64,000 nt of DNA from Cafeteria roenbergensis (taxonomy: Eukaryota > Sar > Bigyra > Bicosoecida > Cafeteriaceae): assembly GCA_008330645.1 (NCBI GenBank), contig VLTN01000001.1, positions 310,001-374,000 on the forward strand. Reading direction: 5' to 3'. This document shows positions 22,922 through 33,772 of the stretch, piece by piece; positions within the stretch are counted from its first letter, which is position 1, and every line of letters starts with the position of its first letter. Position numbers and translations under genes: made by a program. Below the pieces are notes generated by a model. It did no database searches. It saw only the letters and a program-made list of their open reading frames with translations, and was not told the DNA's origin.

Positions 22922-23324
22922 GGCTTCGGCTCGGGGCTGTGCTCCCCAGAGTGCTGACCCCCGACAGGCGCTTTCGCCTCGCGCCTCTGCCGCCGATTCT
23001 CGAATTTGAGGCAGGCAACTGGGGATGCTGTTCCTTGCTGGCTGGGTCCGCGCGAGGGCAGACATGCGCCACTTGCCAATACTTGGGGGGCTTGAGGTGT
23101 GCGGTTGCGCCGGTGGGGCTTGCTGCTGGACGGAGAGCTCATAGGGTCATAGTGTTCGCCAGGGCGCGCAGCGAAGGGGTGCGCGTGACTCGGCACGCAC
23201 GCACTAGCAAGACGCTGTAGCTTGCACGAGCCCTCCGCATCCGAAACTGCACGGGGCGCTCTCCATCGTCTTCAGTTCTGGCAACTCGATGCAGTTGACG
23301 CAGCTCAACGTGGCCAGCAAAACC
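22922..23324. other. Intergenic region, no gene seen
   Basis: About 400 bases upstream of the EF-hand gene and downstream of the multi-pass membrane protein gene. Nothing recognisable was found on either strand. Confidence 0.4.
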
Positions 23325-25226
23325 TCACACAAAGGGAATGGGAGCCTCCACGATGGCGGCATTGTCGCTTCCAAAGACGGAAAAGCTGTCCTCTGACGAG
23401 ACCGCTGACGCAGTGGGAACAGCTGCAATCGACCACATGCTGGGCGCTGTCGCGCCCGAGACGGGCTGTGCTCGGAAAGCGAGCGCAGGCGCAATTCTGC
23501 CAGCTCGCACGAACCCGCACGCCGACGCGCAGACCCGGCGGGCCAGGGTGGTAGTCCCCAGCCTGGAGTGTGCCAGCATGCCAGCCACGAGCACGAGCGC
23601 TCCGAGCGTTCCAAGCGACCAGTTGGCCATTCCGCTGCAGCGGGCCAGCAGCTCGGCGCTCCCAGATGCCGCAATGAGCGGGATCGAGAGGGAATGCGCG
23701 AGTGCGAGAGCGGCGCATGCCGCCACTGTCGCTCTCGCGGAGCACTGCGTCATTCGGCGGCGCGCGTCGTCGATGACCCGGCTCAGCCAGCGATGTCGTG
23801 CCACTGCCCTCGCGTGCCTGCCCTCGCGGCCACGCAGCTGCCAGATGAGGTGGTCTTCACGCCTGTTCTTGGGCGCGGCACCCGCAAGAGACCGCACAAG
23901 CCCGCCCAGCGCTCCCTCCGCGCTGAACGGTGACGGCCCGGGGGACATGACAACCGAGAAGCTGCTGTGCCGCGATCGCCGGGCATCCACTCCGAACGCA
24001 CTGGCCCTGGATGGGGCAGACGTGGAAGCTGCCGCTGCTGCGTAGTCCCCTGAGCCAACTCTCTCGTTTCGGTAGCCGTGGGGAGCAAACGCTCCGCTCG
24101 TCGTGTCGCTCCGACGGCGAATCCGCTTCGGGCCTCGTGCAGACTGGACGAACTGGCCGAGCGCCATGACCTCCGCGCGAGTCAGCGTGCCCAGGAACTT
24201 GGCGGGCGAGCCGTCTCCGGACGCCAGGGCAGCTCGCGCTCCAGCTTTTGCACGATTCGCGCGCCAGGTGAAGTCTTCGAGGCCACCGGCGCCATCACAC
24301 GCGTTCGCTGCGCCGACGGCGTGGTCCTCGACTCGCGCAACCATATTACTGAGTGTTGCATCGCGGCGCTGACGAACGCTGGCGAGCCGTTTGCGAGACC
24401 GAGCCGCAAGCTGCCTGGCAATGCTTGTGACGAGACGACCCGACGAGAACAGAGGCACCAGTCCCAGAACGAATACCACAGCGCCAGAAATGCACGCGAC
24501 GCTCCCGAGGACAGGGCTCGACGAGTCTTCCGGTTCCCCTGTTGTCGTCGAGGTGGCTCCGTTTTGCGCGTCTGGGAGTATCGCAGGCAAGAGCGCACCA
24601 ACCCCCGTCGCAAGCGAGAGCAACACCACGACGAAGTAAGGTCCAAGCCCGGTGACGCTCGACACACAGGGGTCTTGCTGCGCTGTCGCTGGCCCAAGAG
24701 CGGCAGAGTAGGACCTCTCACGAGGTGGCAAGGGCCCCGAGCGCATGGCTGGCATCGGCAGGTCGGCACCTCTCCCCGACGAGAGCCAGGATGGTATCTC
24801 AGATGGCGCCGCTTGGGCTTCCGGCGAGCGCTGCGCCAGAGTTGCCCCTCCACCTGCCAGCAGCAGCGAGTGCAAAACATCATCAGTGCAGTCGCGAACC
24901 AGCATACGGGCCTCTCTTCCAAAGAATGCCAGCATGATTCCCACATGCGCAAGCGCAAGGGCGACAACTTTCTGTGCCCCCATCGCCTGGGCTTCAGGCT
25001 CGGTGTCCAGCGCGAGAGCCAGCCAAGGTGCCGGGCCAACCAGGGAGAGCGCCCCTGCAATCGCGAAGGCCGCGCGCACCACCCCGCCTTCACACGAAGT
25101 TGGCGCCCCAGCTTGCCTCGGAGCCCATCGCAGGCCCAAACCGAGGCCAATGTACAGGGCCGGAAAGGCCGCCAGCCAGACAGCCGCGGCCACGACGACG
25201 AAAATCCCGGCGATCCCAAACCCCAT
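23325..25226 (-). CDS. Multi-pass membrane protein of unknown family
   Basis: A 633-residue protein in one exon, starting at the ATG at 25226 (MGFGIAGIFVVVAAAVW). About seven hydrophobic helices can be seen. Three lie in the first 105 residues (about 5-30, 50-72 and 82-102). Two follow at about 190-212 and 235-258, after a Pro/Ser/Ala-rich loop. Two more are near 485-510 and 525-545, after a central hydrophilic domain of about 220 residues that is rich in Arg and Ser. The central domain ends in RHRWLSRVIDDARRR just before the sixth helix. I do not recognise the family; the order of helices does not match common transporters or GPCRs. The frame is much more hydrophobic and regular than its antisense shadows, which supports coding. 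Confidence 0.6.
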   Translation of the reverse strand: MGFGIAGIFVVVAAAVWLAAFPALYIGLGLGLRWAPRQAGAPTSCEGGVVRAAFAIAGALSLVGPAPWLALALDTEPEAQAMGAQKVVALALAHVGIMLAFFGREARMLVRDCTDDVLHSLLLAGGGATLAQRSPEAQAAPSEIPSWLSSGRGADLPMPAMRSGPLPPRERSYSAALGPATAQQDPCVSSVTGLGPYFVVVLLSLATGVGALLPAILPDAQNGATSTTTGEPEDSSSPVLGSVACISGAVVFVLGLVPLFSSGRLVTSIARQLAARSRKRLASVRQRRDATLSNMVARVEDHAVGAANACDGAGGLEDFTWRANRAKAGARAALASGDGSPAKFLGTLTRAEVMALGQFVQSARGPKRIRRRSDTTSGAFAPHGYRNERVGSGDYAAAAASTSAPSRASAFGVDARRSRHSSFSVVMSPGPSPFSAEGALGGLVRSLAGAAPKNRREDHLIWQLRGREGRHARAVARHRWLSRVIDDARRRMTQCSARATVAACAALALAHSLSIPLIAASGSAELLARCSGMANWSLGTLGALVLVAGMLAHSRLGTTTLARRVCASACGFVRAGRIAPALAFRAQPVSGATAPSMWSIAAVPTASAVSSEDSFSVFGSDNAAIVEAPIPFV

Positions 25227-26250
25227 GGCACGGAGCCCGTTGGCTCAGAGGCGCGAACGCGAGGCGAGGCAGGCAAGGCACCCTGTTGCCGTCCACTTTG
25301 TTCTGCCCCCTGCCTGGCGCGTGCCCCTTGCGCGGGGGGCTACTGGCAAGTCACACCGGCTGGCAACCGAGAAGCCGGAGGAAACCCCCAGCAGAGGGCT
25401 TGAGTTGGGATCGAGGGGCGCCTGACCGTGGGGCGATCGCCGCCCGAGACCAGAGTGACCTGGGATGCAAGCACCAGCTGCGAGACCAACTGATGCCCTG
25501 CCGAGGAAGCGCGCGAGCGACCACAGCAGCTGAACCGTGCAGCGCTTGCCAGTCCTGCAGCACCCCAGCAAATGAGAGAGCCACCGCTGACTGTCGCGCG
25601 GGTGCAGCACTTCCCCGAGGCCAGTCGACGGCGGGCGGGAATCTAGGGGCCGGCGATGCCGGGAAGATTGAGCCGAAACCGTTGCGGACAGCGCATGCTC
25701 CAGGTGGGGCTTGCCGCTGGCGCACAAAGTGTGCCTGGGTCGCGAGCGCTGTTTCAGCTGCCGCAGCTGCCAGGCCACCCGCCAGAGGTGCGGCGAACCG
25801 CCCGTGGGACCCGCGCGAGCCGATAGCTTGGGCTGCCTGGCCAAGCCTGCTCGCAAGGTCGGCCAAACAGCTGAGCCTTCTTGACCAGTCGCTGGCTTGG
25901 CCACGCCTCGGGGACTCCGTGGCCGGCCATCGCGCGCCAGCGAAGGCTGGCTTCCGCGGGCAAGGGGCAATCGTCTGCTTCCCCCGCCATGGGACACTGC
26001 TCCAAGCCGTCTGGATGGGTCGTTCGGTTCGAGGCGACGAGCTTCGCTGACGCTCAAACTACGGGCCCCGTTTGCGCGCTGCTCAGCCGGCATCGGTCAC
26101 TCAAGAGGCACGCAACGCAAGAATGACGCCACAAACGAGCACTGATCGGTTCGCGACTTGCAACGCCTCCCGCTTCCCACCCGGCGGCAAAAGCTGACGT
26201 GCCCGTGCCCCCCAGCCGCGGCGCCGCCAAGACACTGTGCGCAAACGAGA
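25227..26250. other. Intergenic region of about 1 kb with one doubtful reading frame
   Basis: Between the membrane protein gene and the coiled-coil gene, both on the minus strand. A minus-strand frame at 25351-25866 (about 171 residues, starting ADLASRLGQAAQAIG) has protein-like composition but no ATG at its start and no recognised domain. It could be an exon of an unresolved gene or a GC-driven frame. Nothing else is supported. Confidence 0.3.
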
Positions 26251-29200
26251 TCAGCGTGCACCGGAGCTGGCTGGCTTCCCCGAAGACAGGCTCTTGCGAA
26301 CGAGCATTCCCCTCCCAGCCGCGGTGATCCGAGTTGCAGCAGCGTGCTCCCTGCTTGTCGCATCTTCTGCGAGGCTTGCTGCGTTGGAAGGGCGGGGCTC
26401 AGTGACCTGGGCGCTGGATGACGGCGACCCGGCCGCAGAGTCCTCCAGCGTTGCTTGTCCCTCCCCCGCGGGCGAGGCCGGTCCAGCCAAGCCGGAGACA
26501 ACGGACACACCCTGAAGCTTCGTTGGAGAGTCGAGCTGCTCAGTTGGGGCCCTCAAAGGCGATCGCACAGACTGGTCCGGCATCCCAGAAGCAGTCACCG
26601 TGCTTCTGCTCGCAGAGCGCTCGAGCGCGAGGCGGTCCATCGCCTCCCGAAGGCTTTGAACGTCAGACGTGGCGGACTGACGCAGGTGGCCGAGTCGCGC
26701 CCCGGTGGCCTCCACGGTGGCCTCCACGGCGCGAAGGGCCCGCTCCACCAGCTCCAGCCGCTTCCTCACGCGTCTCCGCAAGTCTGCCTGCTCCTCCTCC
26801 GTGGTGCGGATCCTGGACCCGACTGCCTCAGCCTCATCTGCAGCCCGGCGGGAAGTCGCCAGGGCGCGCTCCGCCTCGTCCCTGCTCGCCCTGGCGTCGC
26901 CGCTGGCGGCCTCCGCCGCTTCGAGGGCCCGCCTTGCCATTGCCACGGCCGCTTGTGCGTCTGCGCTTGCTGCCGCGCTCGCCGCGGCCTCTCGGCGCGA
27001 CGCGCCGCTGCCTGCAGCCGCCATAGACGACTCCGAGAGCGCTGACCGCAGTGCCCGCCCGAACTCGCCACGGAGACGACGCTCCAAGGACCGCAGGCCC
27101 TCGGCGCGGACGTCGTTCGCGTACCCGCCAGCTGCCCCAGACCGGACGGTGACCTCGTGACCGGTGTCCTTGGCTCCGCCCCCGCTGCCGCTCCCAATCC
27201 CGCCTCCGCCTCCGCCTCCGCCGCCCGCTCGGCTCAGCAGCGCCTCTCTCAGAGACTGCACCTCCTCGCCAAGCAGCTCCCGCACAGCCGCAAACTCGCC
27301 ATCCACGTGTAGGGACAGCGCTCGCAGCGCCTCGTCCGACGTGGCCTCCTCTCTCGCCTCGTCGATCAGCTCCCCCACGCGCGTCAGGCTCGCGTTCACC
27401 TGCCCCGCGAAGTCGCGCAGTCGCCTGCGAAGCCTCCGCCCGTTGGCGCGCTCCTGCTCCACAGCCGTCGTCAGCGCGTCCCCGAGCGCGCGCTCGCCAG
27501 TCACGCGGGCCGAAACTTCGCCGCGCAGCGCAGCCTCAAGGCCAGCAAGCTTCTGAGCAACTCCCAGGCGGAACGCCTCCAGCGTGGCCGCACTGGGGTG
27601 CTGCCCTGCGCCGCTGCCAACTGTGACGATCCCGTCAGCGGCTGACGCGCCGCTCAGAGCGCCTCCCCCGCTTGCTGCAGCGGCTGCCGCCTCCGCCCTC
27701 CGGGCCATCGCAGCCACCTCCTCAAGCGCCGACCGAGTCCACACGCCCGCGGCAGTCAGGTCCCGCCGCAGCCCCGCCACCCCCGCCTCAGCCTCCGCCA
27801 CGCGCCGGGAGTCGGCCGATCCCGTGCGCACGGCCTCCAGCTCTGCATAGATCCGTTGCACCTCTTTGCTCCGCCGCTCAGCATCAGTTTTGCTCTCCTC
27901 TCGGGCGTGCGAAACCGCGCCTCTCGTCGACTCCACGAGGCCGTCCAGCGCCTCGACGCGCGTTTCCACTTCGCGCAGCTGCGCACGCAAACGCCGCTCA
28001 GACTCGGCAGAGCCCTCCCGCGCCTCTCGAATGGCCTCAGCCGCGCTCCGGTCCGCCGCCTCGGCGCGGGCTGCGGCGGCAGCGGCCGACGCTGCGGCTG
28101 CAGCAACCATCTCCGCACCTGCCCGGCTGGCGCCGTCCCGCCCGCCGCCAGCCACGGCCGCCTTGGACGACCGCGCGGCTTCGTCTGCCTCCAGCCTCTG
28201 CGCCACGGTGCTGGCTGCTGCGGCCTGCGCGTTGTCGGCGATGGTGGCAGCGGCCCTGCGCGAGACCGCTTCGGCAGCGTCCACCGCAGCCCGCACAATG
28301 CTCGCACGCTCCTTTGCAAGCGCGCTGGCGACTCCCTCGGCCGCCGCCTCTCGCTGGCCGGACAGCAGCGCGGACAGCTGCTCGATGCGCTCCCGCAGGC
28401 GCTCCGCAGCGGCGCGGCTCCGGTCGTCCGCGTCTGCGAGGGAGGCCCGAAGTCCGGCTTCCGAGTCGCGAAGCGCGGCGCCCAGACCGTCCACGGCGCG
28501 TTGCGTGGCCGCCCGGTCGTCTCGGCGCAGTCCCTCGGTCTGCGGGGCAATGCAAAGCAGGGCGGGCCCGGAAAGCAGGGCGGGTGACTGCAAGCAAGGC
28601 ACCGCGCGCGCGCGCGACGGGCGGCGGGGGGCCGTGGGGGGGGAGAAGGGGAAGAGGCGAGTCGGCGCTGCAAATCCGGCGCGCGGCCTGCATTGGGCGA
28701 CCACGACTGCTGCCCGGAAGGCTAGCTTGACCGCAGCCTCGGCCTCGGAGCGAGTAGCGGCAACGGGCAGCAAGCGCAGCAGGCGCAGCAAGCGCGCAAG
28801 CAGCCGCGCGCCGCGAAACGCTCCTTGCTCGCTGGCGGGATAGCGAGCCTGTCTCACCGCGTCGACGCGAGCTTGCAGCTCGGCCACCTCGCGAGACAGG
28901 TCTGCCAGCGACCGCCCGGAGGCGCCGCCCGCCTTTTCGGCATGCGCGGCCGCTGAGCGAGCCGCCGCCATGGCCTCCTGTGCGGCTCTGCCCGCGTTCT
29001 CAGCGCCGCTGGCTGCCTTGTCGGCGGTGGCCTTGGCCAACCCGGCGTCTCTGGCGCTGCGGTCTGCGCGCGCCGCTGCGTCGTCGACAGCGCGCCGCAC
29101 GGCTTCGAGCTCGCGCCGAAGCGCTGGTGCATCAGCTGACGCCGCGGTTTCGCCTTCAACGCCGCGGCGGGCAGCTTCGGCGGAGCGCCTGGCCGAGGTT

Positions 29201-29958
29201 TCCGCCGCGTCAGCAGCCCGCTCCGCGGCTAGGACAGCAGCCTGCGCCCGCGCAGCAGCCGCTGCCACTGCGGCGGTGGCTGCTGCCGAGGGCGCGGCGT
29301 CGCCTCCCGGGCGCGGAGACGTGAGCGCGCCGTCCGCCGCAGCGATGGCACCGCGGGCTGCGAGAGCTGCCGCAAGCCGGTCCTCGGCGGCGGAGGCTGC
29401 TGCGAGAGCCCGGCGCGCTGCCGCGGTGGCGTCCTCGGCCGTGGCCTCGGCAGTCGCCGCCCGCACCGCTGCCCTCTGAAGCTCCGTCTCGAGGTGACGG
29501 CGGGCGCGCGCCTCCTCGTCGAAGCGCCGCTCAGCCCACGCGCGCAGGTCGGCCACAGTGGTAAGCACAGAGCTGTCAGGCGCGGCGGCGGGGGCGCTGG
29601 GTAGCACTGGCGGGGCGTTCCCTGCGGCAGGCGGCGGCTGTCGCGGGGACGGGCCGCGACCTTCGTCGGCGGCGCCTGGAGGCGGCCGCGGCCGCAGAGC
29701 GCGGCCGCCGCCCCCGCCACCGTAGGGATCAGACTTGCGCTCCCCTCCCGCGTGCTCGCGGGACGGCTCGGCGCCCCAGTCGAAGCCGCCCAGCTTGTCG
29801 GCACCGATGACCTGGCGGCTGGAGCGACGCTGCCCCCGGGCCCGGCCGTCCGCACCGTGAGCTGGGAGATCTTCGATCGTCCGCCCCACAACGTCGGAGT
29901 CGGCGGCTGCACGGGCGGGGCCAGCGCGAGGCGGGCGCTGCCACGGTGCCCAGTTCAT
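26251..29958 (-). CDS. Long alpha-helical coiled-coil protein with C-terminal IQ-like motif, two exons
   Basis: A predicted 1129-residue protein. Exon 1 is 29958-28858 and exon 2 is 28539-26251; a GTGAGA donor and CCGCAG acceptor join in phase 0 (ELQARVDA/TEGLRRDD). The intron contains no stop, so read-through is also open. After a Pro/Gly-rich N-terminus the chain is almost entirely Ala/Arg/Glu heptad-like sequence, as in a long coiled coil. A Gly-rich break sits in the middle (GGGGGGGGIGSGSGGG, about 913-928). At the C-terminus, ATRITAAGRGMLVRKSL fits an IQ motif (a calmodulin or myosin-light-chain site) although Gln is replaced by Thr. Such proteins are typically centrosomal, ciliary or cytoskeletal. 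The start at 29958 (MNWAPW) is preferred; an in-frame ATG at 30117 is possible. Confidence 0.65.
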   Translation of the reverse strand: MNWAPWQRPPRAGPARAAADSDVVGRTIEDLPAHGADGRARGQRRSSRQVIGADKLGGFDWGAEPSREHAGGERKSDPYGGGGGGRALRPRPPPGAADEGRGPSPRQPPPAAGNAPPVLPSAPAAAPDSSVLTTVADLRAWAERRFDEEARARRHLETELQRAAVRAATAEATAEDATAAARRALAAASAAEDRLAAALAARGAIAAADGALTSPRPGGDAAPSAAATAAVAAAAARAQAAVLAAERAADAAETSARRSAEAARRGVEGETAASADAPALRRELEAVRRAVDDAAARADRSARDAGLAKATADKAASGAENAGRAAQEAMAAARSAAAHAEKAGGASGRSLADLSREVAELQARVDAVRQARYPASEQGAFRGARLLARLLRLLRLLPVAATRSEAEAAVKLAFRAAVVVAQCRPRAGFAAPTRLFPFSPPTAPRRPSRARAVPCLQSPALLSGPALLCIAPQTEGLRRDDRAATQRAVDGLGAALRDSEAGLRASLADADDRSRAAAERLRERIEQLSALLSGQREAAAEGVASALAKERASIVRAAVDAAEAVSRRAAATIADNAQAAAASTVAQRLEADEAARSSKAAVAGGGRDGASRAGAEMVAAAAASAAAAAARAEAADRSAAEAIREAREGSAESERRLRAQLREVETRVEALDGLVESTRGAVSHAREESKTDAERRSKEVQRIYAELEAVRTGSADSRRVAEAEAGVAGLRRDLTAAGVWTRSALEEVAAMARRAEAAAAAASGGGALSGASAADGIVTVGSGAGQHPSAATLEAFRLGVAQKLAGLEAALRGEVSARVTGERALGDALTTAVEQERANGRRLRRRLRDFAGQVNASLTRVGELIDEAREEATSDEALRALSLHVDGEFAAVRELLGEEVQSLREALLSRAGGGGGGGGGIGSGSGGGAKDTGHEVTVRSGAAGGYANDVRAEGLRSLERRLRGEFGRALRSALSESSMAAAGSGASRREAAASAAASADAQAAVAMARRALEAAEAASGDARASRDEAERALATSRRAADEAEAVGSRIRTTEEEQADLRRRVRKRLELVERALRAVEATVEATGARLGHLRQSATSDVQSLREAMDRLALERSASRSTVTASGMPDQSVRSPLRAPTEQLDSPTKLQGVSVVSGLAGPASPAGEGQATLEDSAAGSPSSSAQVTEPRPSNAASLAEDATSREHAAATRITAAGRGMLVRKSLSSGKPASSGAR

Positions 29959-30769
29959 TGCGGCTTCCTGCCCGCCACCGCGCCGCTGCCCGCCTGCCGC
30001 GGCAGGCGCAGCCCGCAAAGGGCTGGGGCTTCGCCTCTTGTCCCGCTCGCCAATCTTCAGGGCGTCAGCAGGCTGCGGAGGCGAAAGGCACAGAAGCAGC
30101 GCGCGGCGCGGCGGCATTGGGGAGTTGCTGCAACGGCACAGCGGCGTCACTGCATGCCAGCGCACGCACCCGCGCCACCCGCTGCCCGACGCTCAGCCAC
30201 TGCTCCTGGCGGCGGGAGCCCAGCCCCTCGCACCCGGACGGGCCGGCGCGGTCCGGCGGGAAGGCCGTGGCCGGGGACGAACCTCGGCCTTGCGCCGCGC
30301 GCGGAGCTCTGGAGGAGTGTCCCGCCCAAATTTGGCGCCGAAGCCGAAGCCCAAAGCGGAGGGCTGCATCGCTTGTTCCACGCAGGTCCCGAGAGCGCCT
30401 CGTCCCTCCCGGTGGCCGTGCTCGCAGCGGCTGTTGGCCCGCTGACCGCACTGTGCGATGCTCGCGCGAACGCCGCCGCCGGCAGGCCATGCCATTATTT
30501 GCCCGCCGGGTTATATGCATTTCAAGCAAGCCCAAGCCGCGGCGTCGCTGCACGTTGGACCCGCGAGCACAGCGAGCCGCGGGCGCGGCTGTCCAAGAAG
30601 CAGCCAGCCCGCTCACCGGCTCGGACGTCCCGCGCGGGCCGACCTTCGGCCGCCCGTTCGCGCTTCTGCAGCCGTCGACGCGTCGGCGTTGGGCACAGCG
30701 GGCTGCGAAGCCAGCGCCCCCGACAAGCGGAGGCACTGCTTGCCGTGCCACGCCCGCCTCATCGGCGGA
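29959..30769. promoter_or_regulatory. Divergent upstream region between the coiled-coil and RCC1-BTB genes
   Basis: Both flanking genes are transcribed away from this region, so both promoters should lie here. A TATA-like TTATATG sequence occurs at about 30511-30517, some 250 bases before the chosen start of the RCC1-BTB gene, in otherwise very GC-rich DNA. No gene was seen. The plus-strand frame of the RCC1-BTB gene is open across part of it, so a longer first exon cannot be excluded. Confidence 0.35.
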
Positions 30770-33739
30770 ATGGATCGGCGCACAGCAATTGTGCGGCAGG
30801 CCTGGCGCGAGGCCGGACGCGCTGCGACTCAGTCGGCGAGGAGAACTGACGAGTTCGAGCCCCAGCCCTCGCATGCCGGCCAGCAGAGGTCGACCACCGA
30901 GAAGCCACGGACCGCATCGGCGGAGGACGGGGCCCGCTTTGCGGCGCGACCTGTGAAGCGGTCCGCTGCTGGTGCGTGGGCGGCGCGAGGCCCACCGTGC
31001 GCCGTCGTTGCAAGGGCCGACGCCGATGCAGTTGTCCGCGCAACCTCGCGCTCCATGGCGCGGGCATCCAGCTCGGCAGAGTGCGAGGCCGCACTGCGGA
31101 AGACCCTCATGGAAGGGTCTGGCGAGCCCGTGGCCCGCCGTGGAGCCGCTGCGGCGCTGCTGGCTTCGGAGCGAGTCACTCTCGGCCCCGACGCCAGCCA
31201 CCCGCTCGCTGGCGTGAGCCTGCCTGCTGCTGAGGCGCGCGGGGACGCGCCCGACGGGGACGGTGCAGCGCCGGTCCGCCCCCCCCCCGCGTCCCCCGCT
31301 GGAGCAGCTGCGACGGCCGGCGCTCCGTTCTCGGTTCCCGTCCACGTGGCGGACGCCCTGGGGCAATGCGCCGGCAATCTGTCCCAAAACAGCGCGGGCA
31401 CCGACGGCGGCGCCACCGACTCCAGTCCTGAAGGCCAAGGCACCACCGGGTCGAGGGGCGACGCAGACGATGTCGCCAGTCAGCTGGCTGCGGCAATCGG
31501 CGCCAGCGCCGTCACGGTGGGAGGCGTCCGCTTCCCAAAGCGTGCTGGAGCGCGCGCCCTTGTGGCCGCCGTGGCCAGGCGAGCCGCCGCAGCCGCGCCA
31601 TGGCTGACTGGCCCTGCCGCGCACGCGCTGGCGCTGCACGCGGTCGCACGGGCCGTAACGGCCGCTCGGCGCGCAGGCGTAGCAGCGGTTGCGCGAAGGC
31701 TGCTCGCTGTTCCAGGAAAGTTCGCGGTACGGCTGTCGCCTGACGGCGCGGCCTCGTCGTCAGCGAGGGCGCCGACACCGGCAGGAGCTGGCCGAACAGC
31801 GGACGACGCTTCTGCAAGCAGCGCTGACGGCGGCGAGGCTGGCGGCGCCGGGACGGCGTCCTCGGTTTCGGAGGGCCAAGGAGAGGCTTCTTCTTCGCGC
31901 CCGGGCTGGCGTGGCGTTATTGCGATCGACGTAGCCCGCGTTCGAAACCCGGAGGGCCCTGCTGCATCCGCCGCCCCAGGTTCCGAGCGACTGCTTGCTG
32001 GTTCGGACGAGGCTCTGCTGGTGCTCTGCCGGCGTGCCCTCCTCGCGGACGTCGTTCGTACGGCCGCGGTTCCCGGCTCCGCCCCCACCGCCACGCTCGT
32101 ATTCGTTGGCGCGGAGGCGCTTGTCGCCTCGCCCGGAGGAGATGGGGGCGCGGGGGGCCTCGTCGCCTGCGATCCGTCAGAAGCCCCCGGGGCGCCTCTG
32201 AGCCGCCCGAGCGGGTCGCTGGGCGGAAGCGAGTGGGGGATGCGGGTGGAGGCAGGCCTGCTGCCTGCGGGAGGCGGCGTCGCGGACGCGCTCCGCTTCC
32301 TCCTGCCCTCGGTGGAGGCCACTCTCCCGGCAGCGATGAGCGACGCGGGGTCAACGAGCGACGCAGGGAGTTTCTCCGTGCGGTCCGAGTCTGGTCCCGG
32401 TCCCGCCGGGTCCGATGTTGGGTCGGGCCTCGCCCTTGGCGACGGGGAGGACGTCGACGCCGCGTGGCTGTCTGTGGGGGGCGCGGACGTCGTGCTGGGC
32501 GCTGGCGTCGGCGCTGCCGTGCCTCCAAGCACAGCCCGGGAACGCGCCGCGCTGGCTGGAGGCGTCCCCAGCACCGTGCCAGGAGCCGGCGGCGACGGAC
32601 CTGCTGCCCAGGACAGCAGCCAGGCGCCTTTGGGTGGCAGTTCGGGAAGCCGCAGCAACGCCGGGCCCGCCAGCGCGGGCCATGCCGCTGAGTCCGTGCT
32701 TGGCACCGATCACCCGTTCGTGTGGGGCGAGCCTGCGTCGGTGGCGGAGCTTGAGGCGCAAGAGCGCGCCGAGGCAAGGCTGCAGCGGGCGCTGCGGAGC
32801 CCCGACGCGGACGACCCGGGGCCACCCCACCGCGCGGCCCCCGGGGCGGTGTCGTGCCTGTGGTCGTGGGGCAGGGGCGAGTACGGCGTGCTGGGCACCG
32901 GCGGGGAGGGCGATGCGGCCGCTCCCTCCCCTGTCCTCGTTCCGCCGGACTTGGGCGCCCCTCGAATCGTCGCAGTGGCGTGCGGGTGGTACCACTGCGC
33001 TGCTGTGACGGACTTGGGGACGCTCTACACGTGGGGCTCCGGCGCGGACGGGGCGCTCGGCGACGGCAGCGGCGCGTCGCGCTTCCGCCCTGCCATCGTG
33101 CCCTTCTTCGGCGTGGAGAACCCCGTGTTCGCCTCAGCCGTGGCCTGTGGGTCCGACGTCATGGGTTCCCACACCCTGGTCGTCGCGACGGGCTGCCTGG
33201 CGTCGGAGTCGGAGGCCGACGCAGGCGCCACTGCTGCCGGTGCTGGCGGCGCTGCCGCCAGGTCCCCGCCTGCGATACGGGGCGCGCTCGAGGCGGACGG
33301 CGATGCAGACGCCGCGGCCTCGCGTGCAGAGCTGCGAGAGGCCGGGGCAAGAGGCCGCCTCTTCGCTTTCGGGCGCGGCACCGCGCTCGGCCGAGGCGAC
33401 GGCGAGAACTTGGCAGAGCCTGGCCTGGTCCAAGACAGTGAGCTGAACAGGGCAGAGGAGGGCGGAGTGGTTGCCGCGGCGGCAGGAGGGGGCTTCAGCG
33501 TCGCACTCACTCGCCGCGGCTCCGTCTTTTCCTGGGGTGCCTGGGCCAACGGCCGGCTTGGACGCGGCCAGCCCCCAGTCATCCGGCCGAGCTCCGCAAT
33601 GCTTGCAGGGCGGGCCCAGCGGCCGAGGTACAGCCTCCTGCCGGGCAGGGTGTTGGGGCCCCTCGGCGGGTGGCCGGAGAGCGCAGCCGCTGGGGTCGCC
33701 GGCAAGCAAGGCGGCAGCTCAAGGCGCAGCAGCAGCATT

Positions 33740-33772
<33 letters not shown>

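Noticed and set aside
25351-25866. 171-residue minus-strand frame in the 25.2-26.2 kb intergenic region
   Set aside because: It has no ATG at its start, no recognised domain and no good splice partner was found, so it is noted only as a doubtful frame.
27672-29479. Several long plus-strand frames opposite the coiled-coil gene
   Set aside because: Ala/Arg/Glu codons of the coiled coil read as Ala/Ser/Arg on the other strand. They show no start context or motifs.
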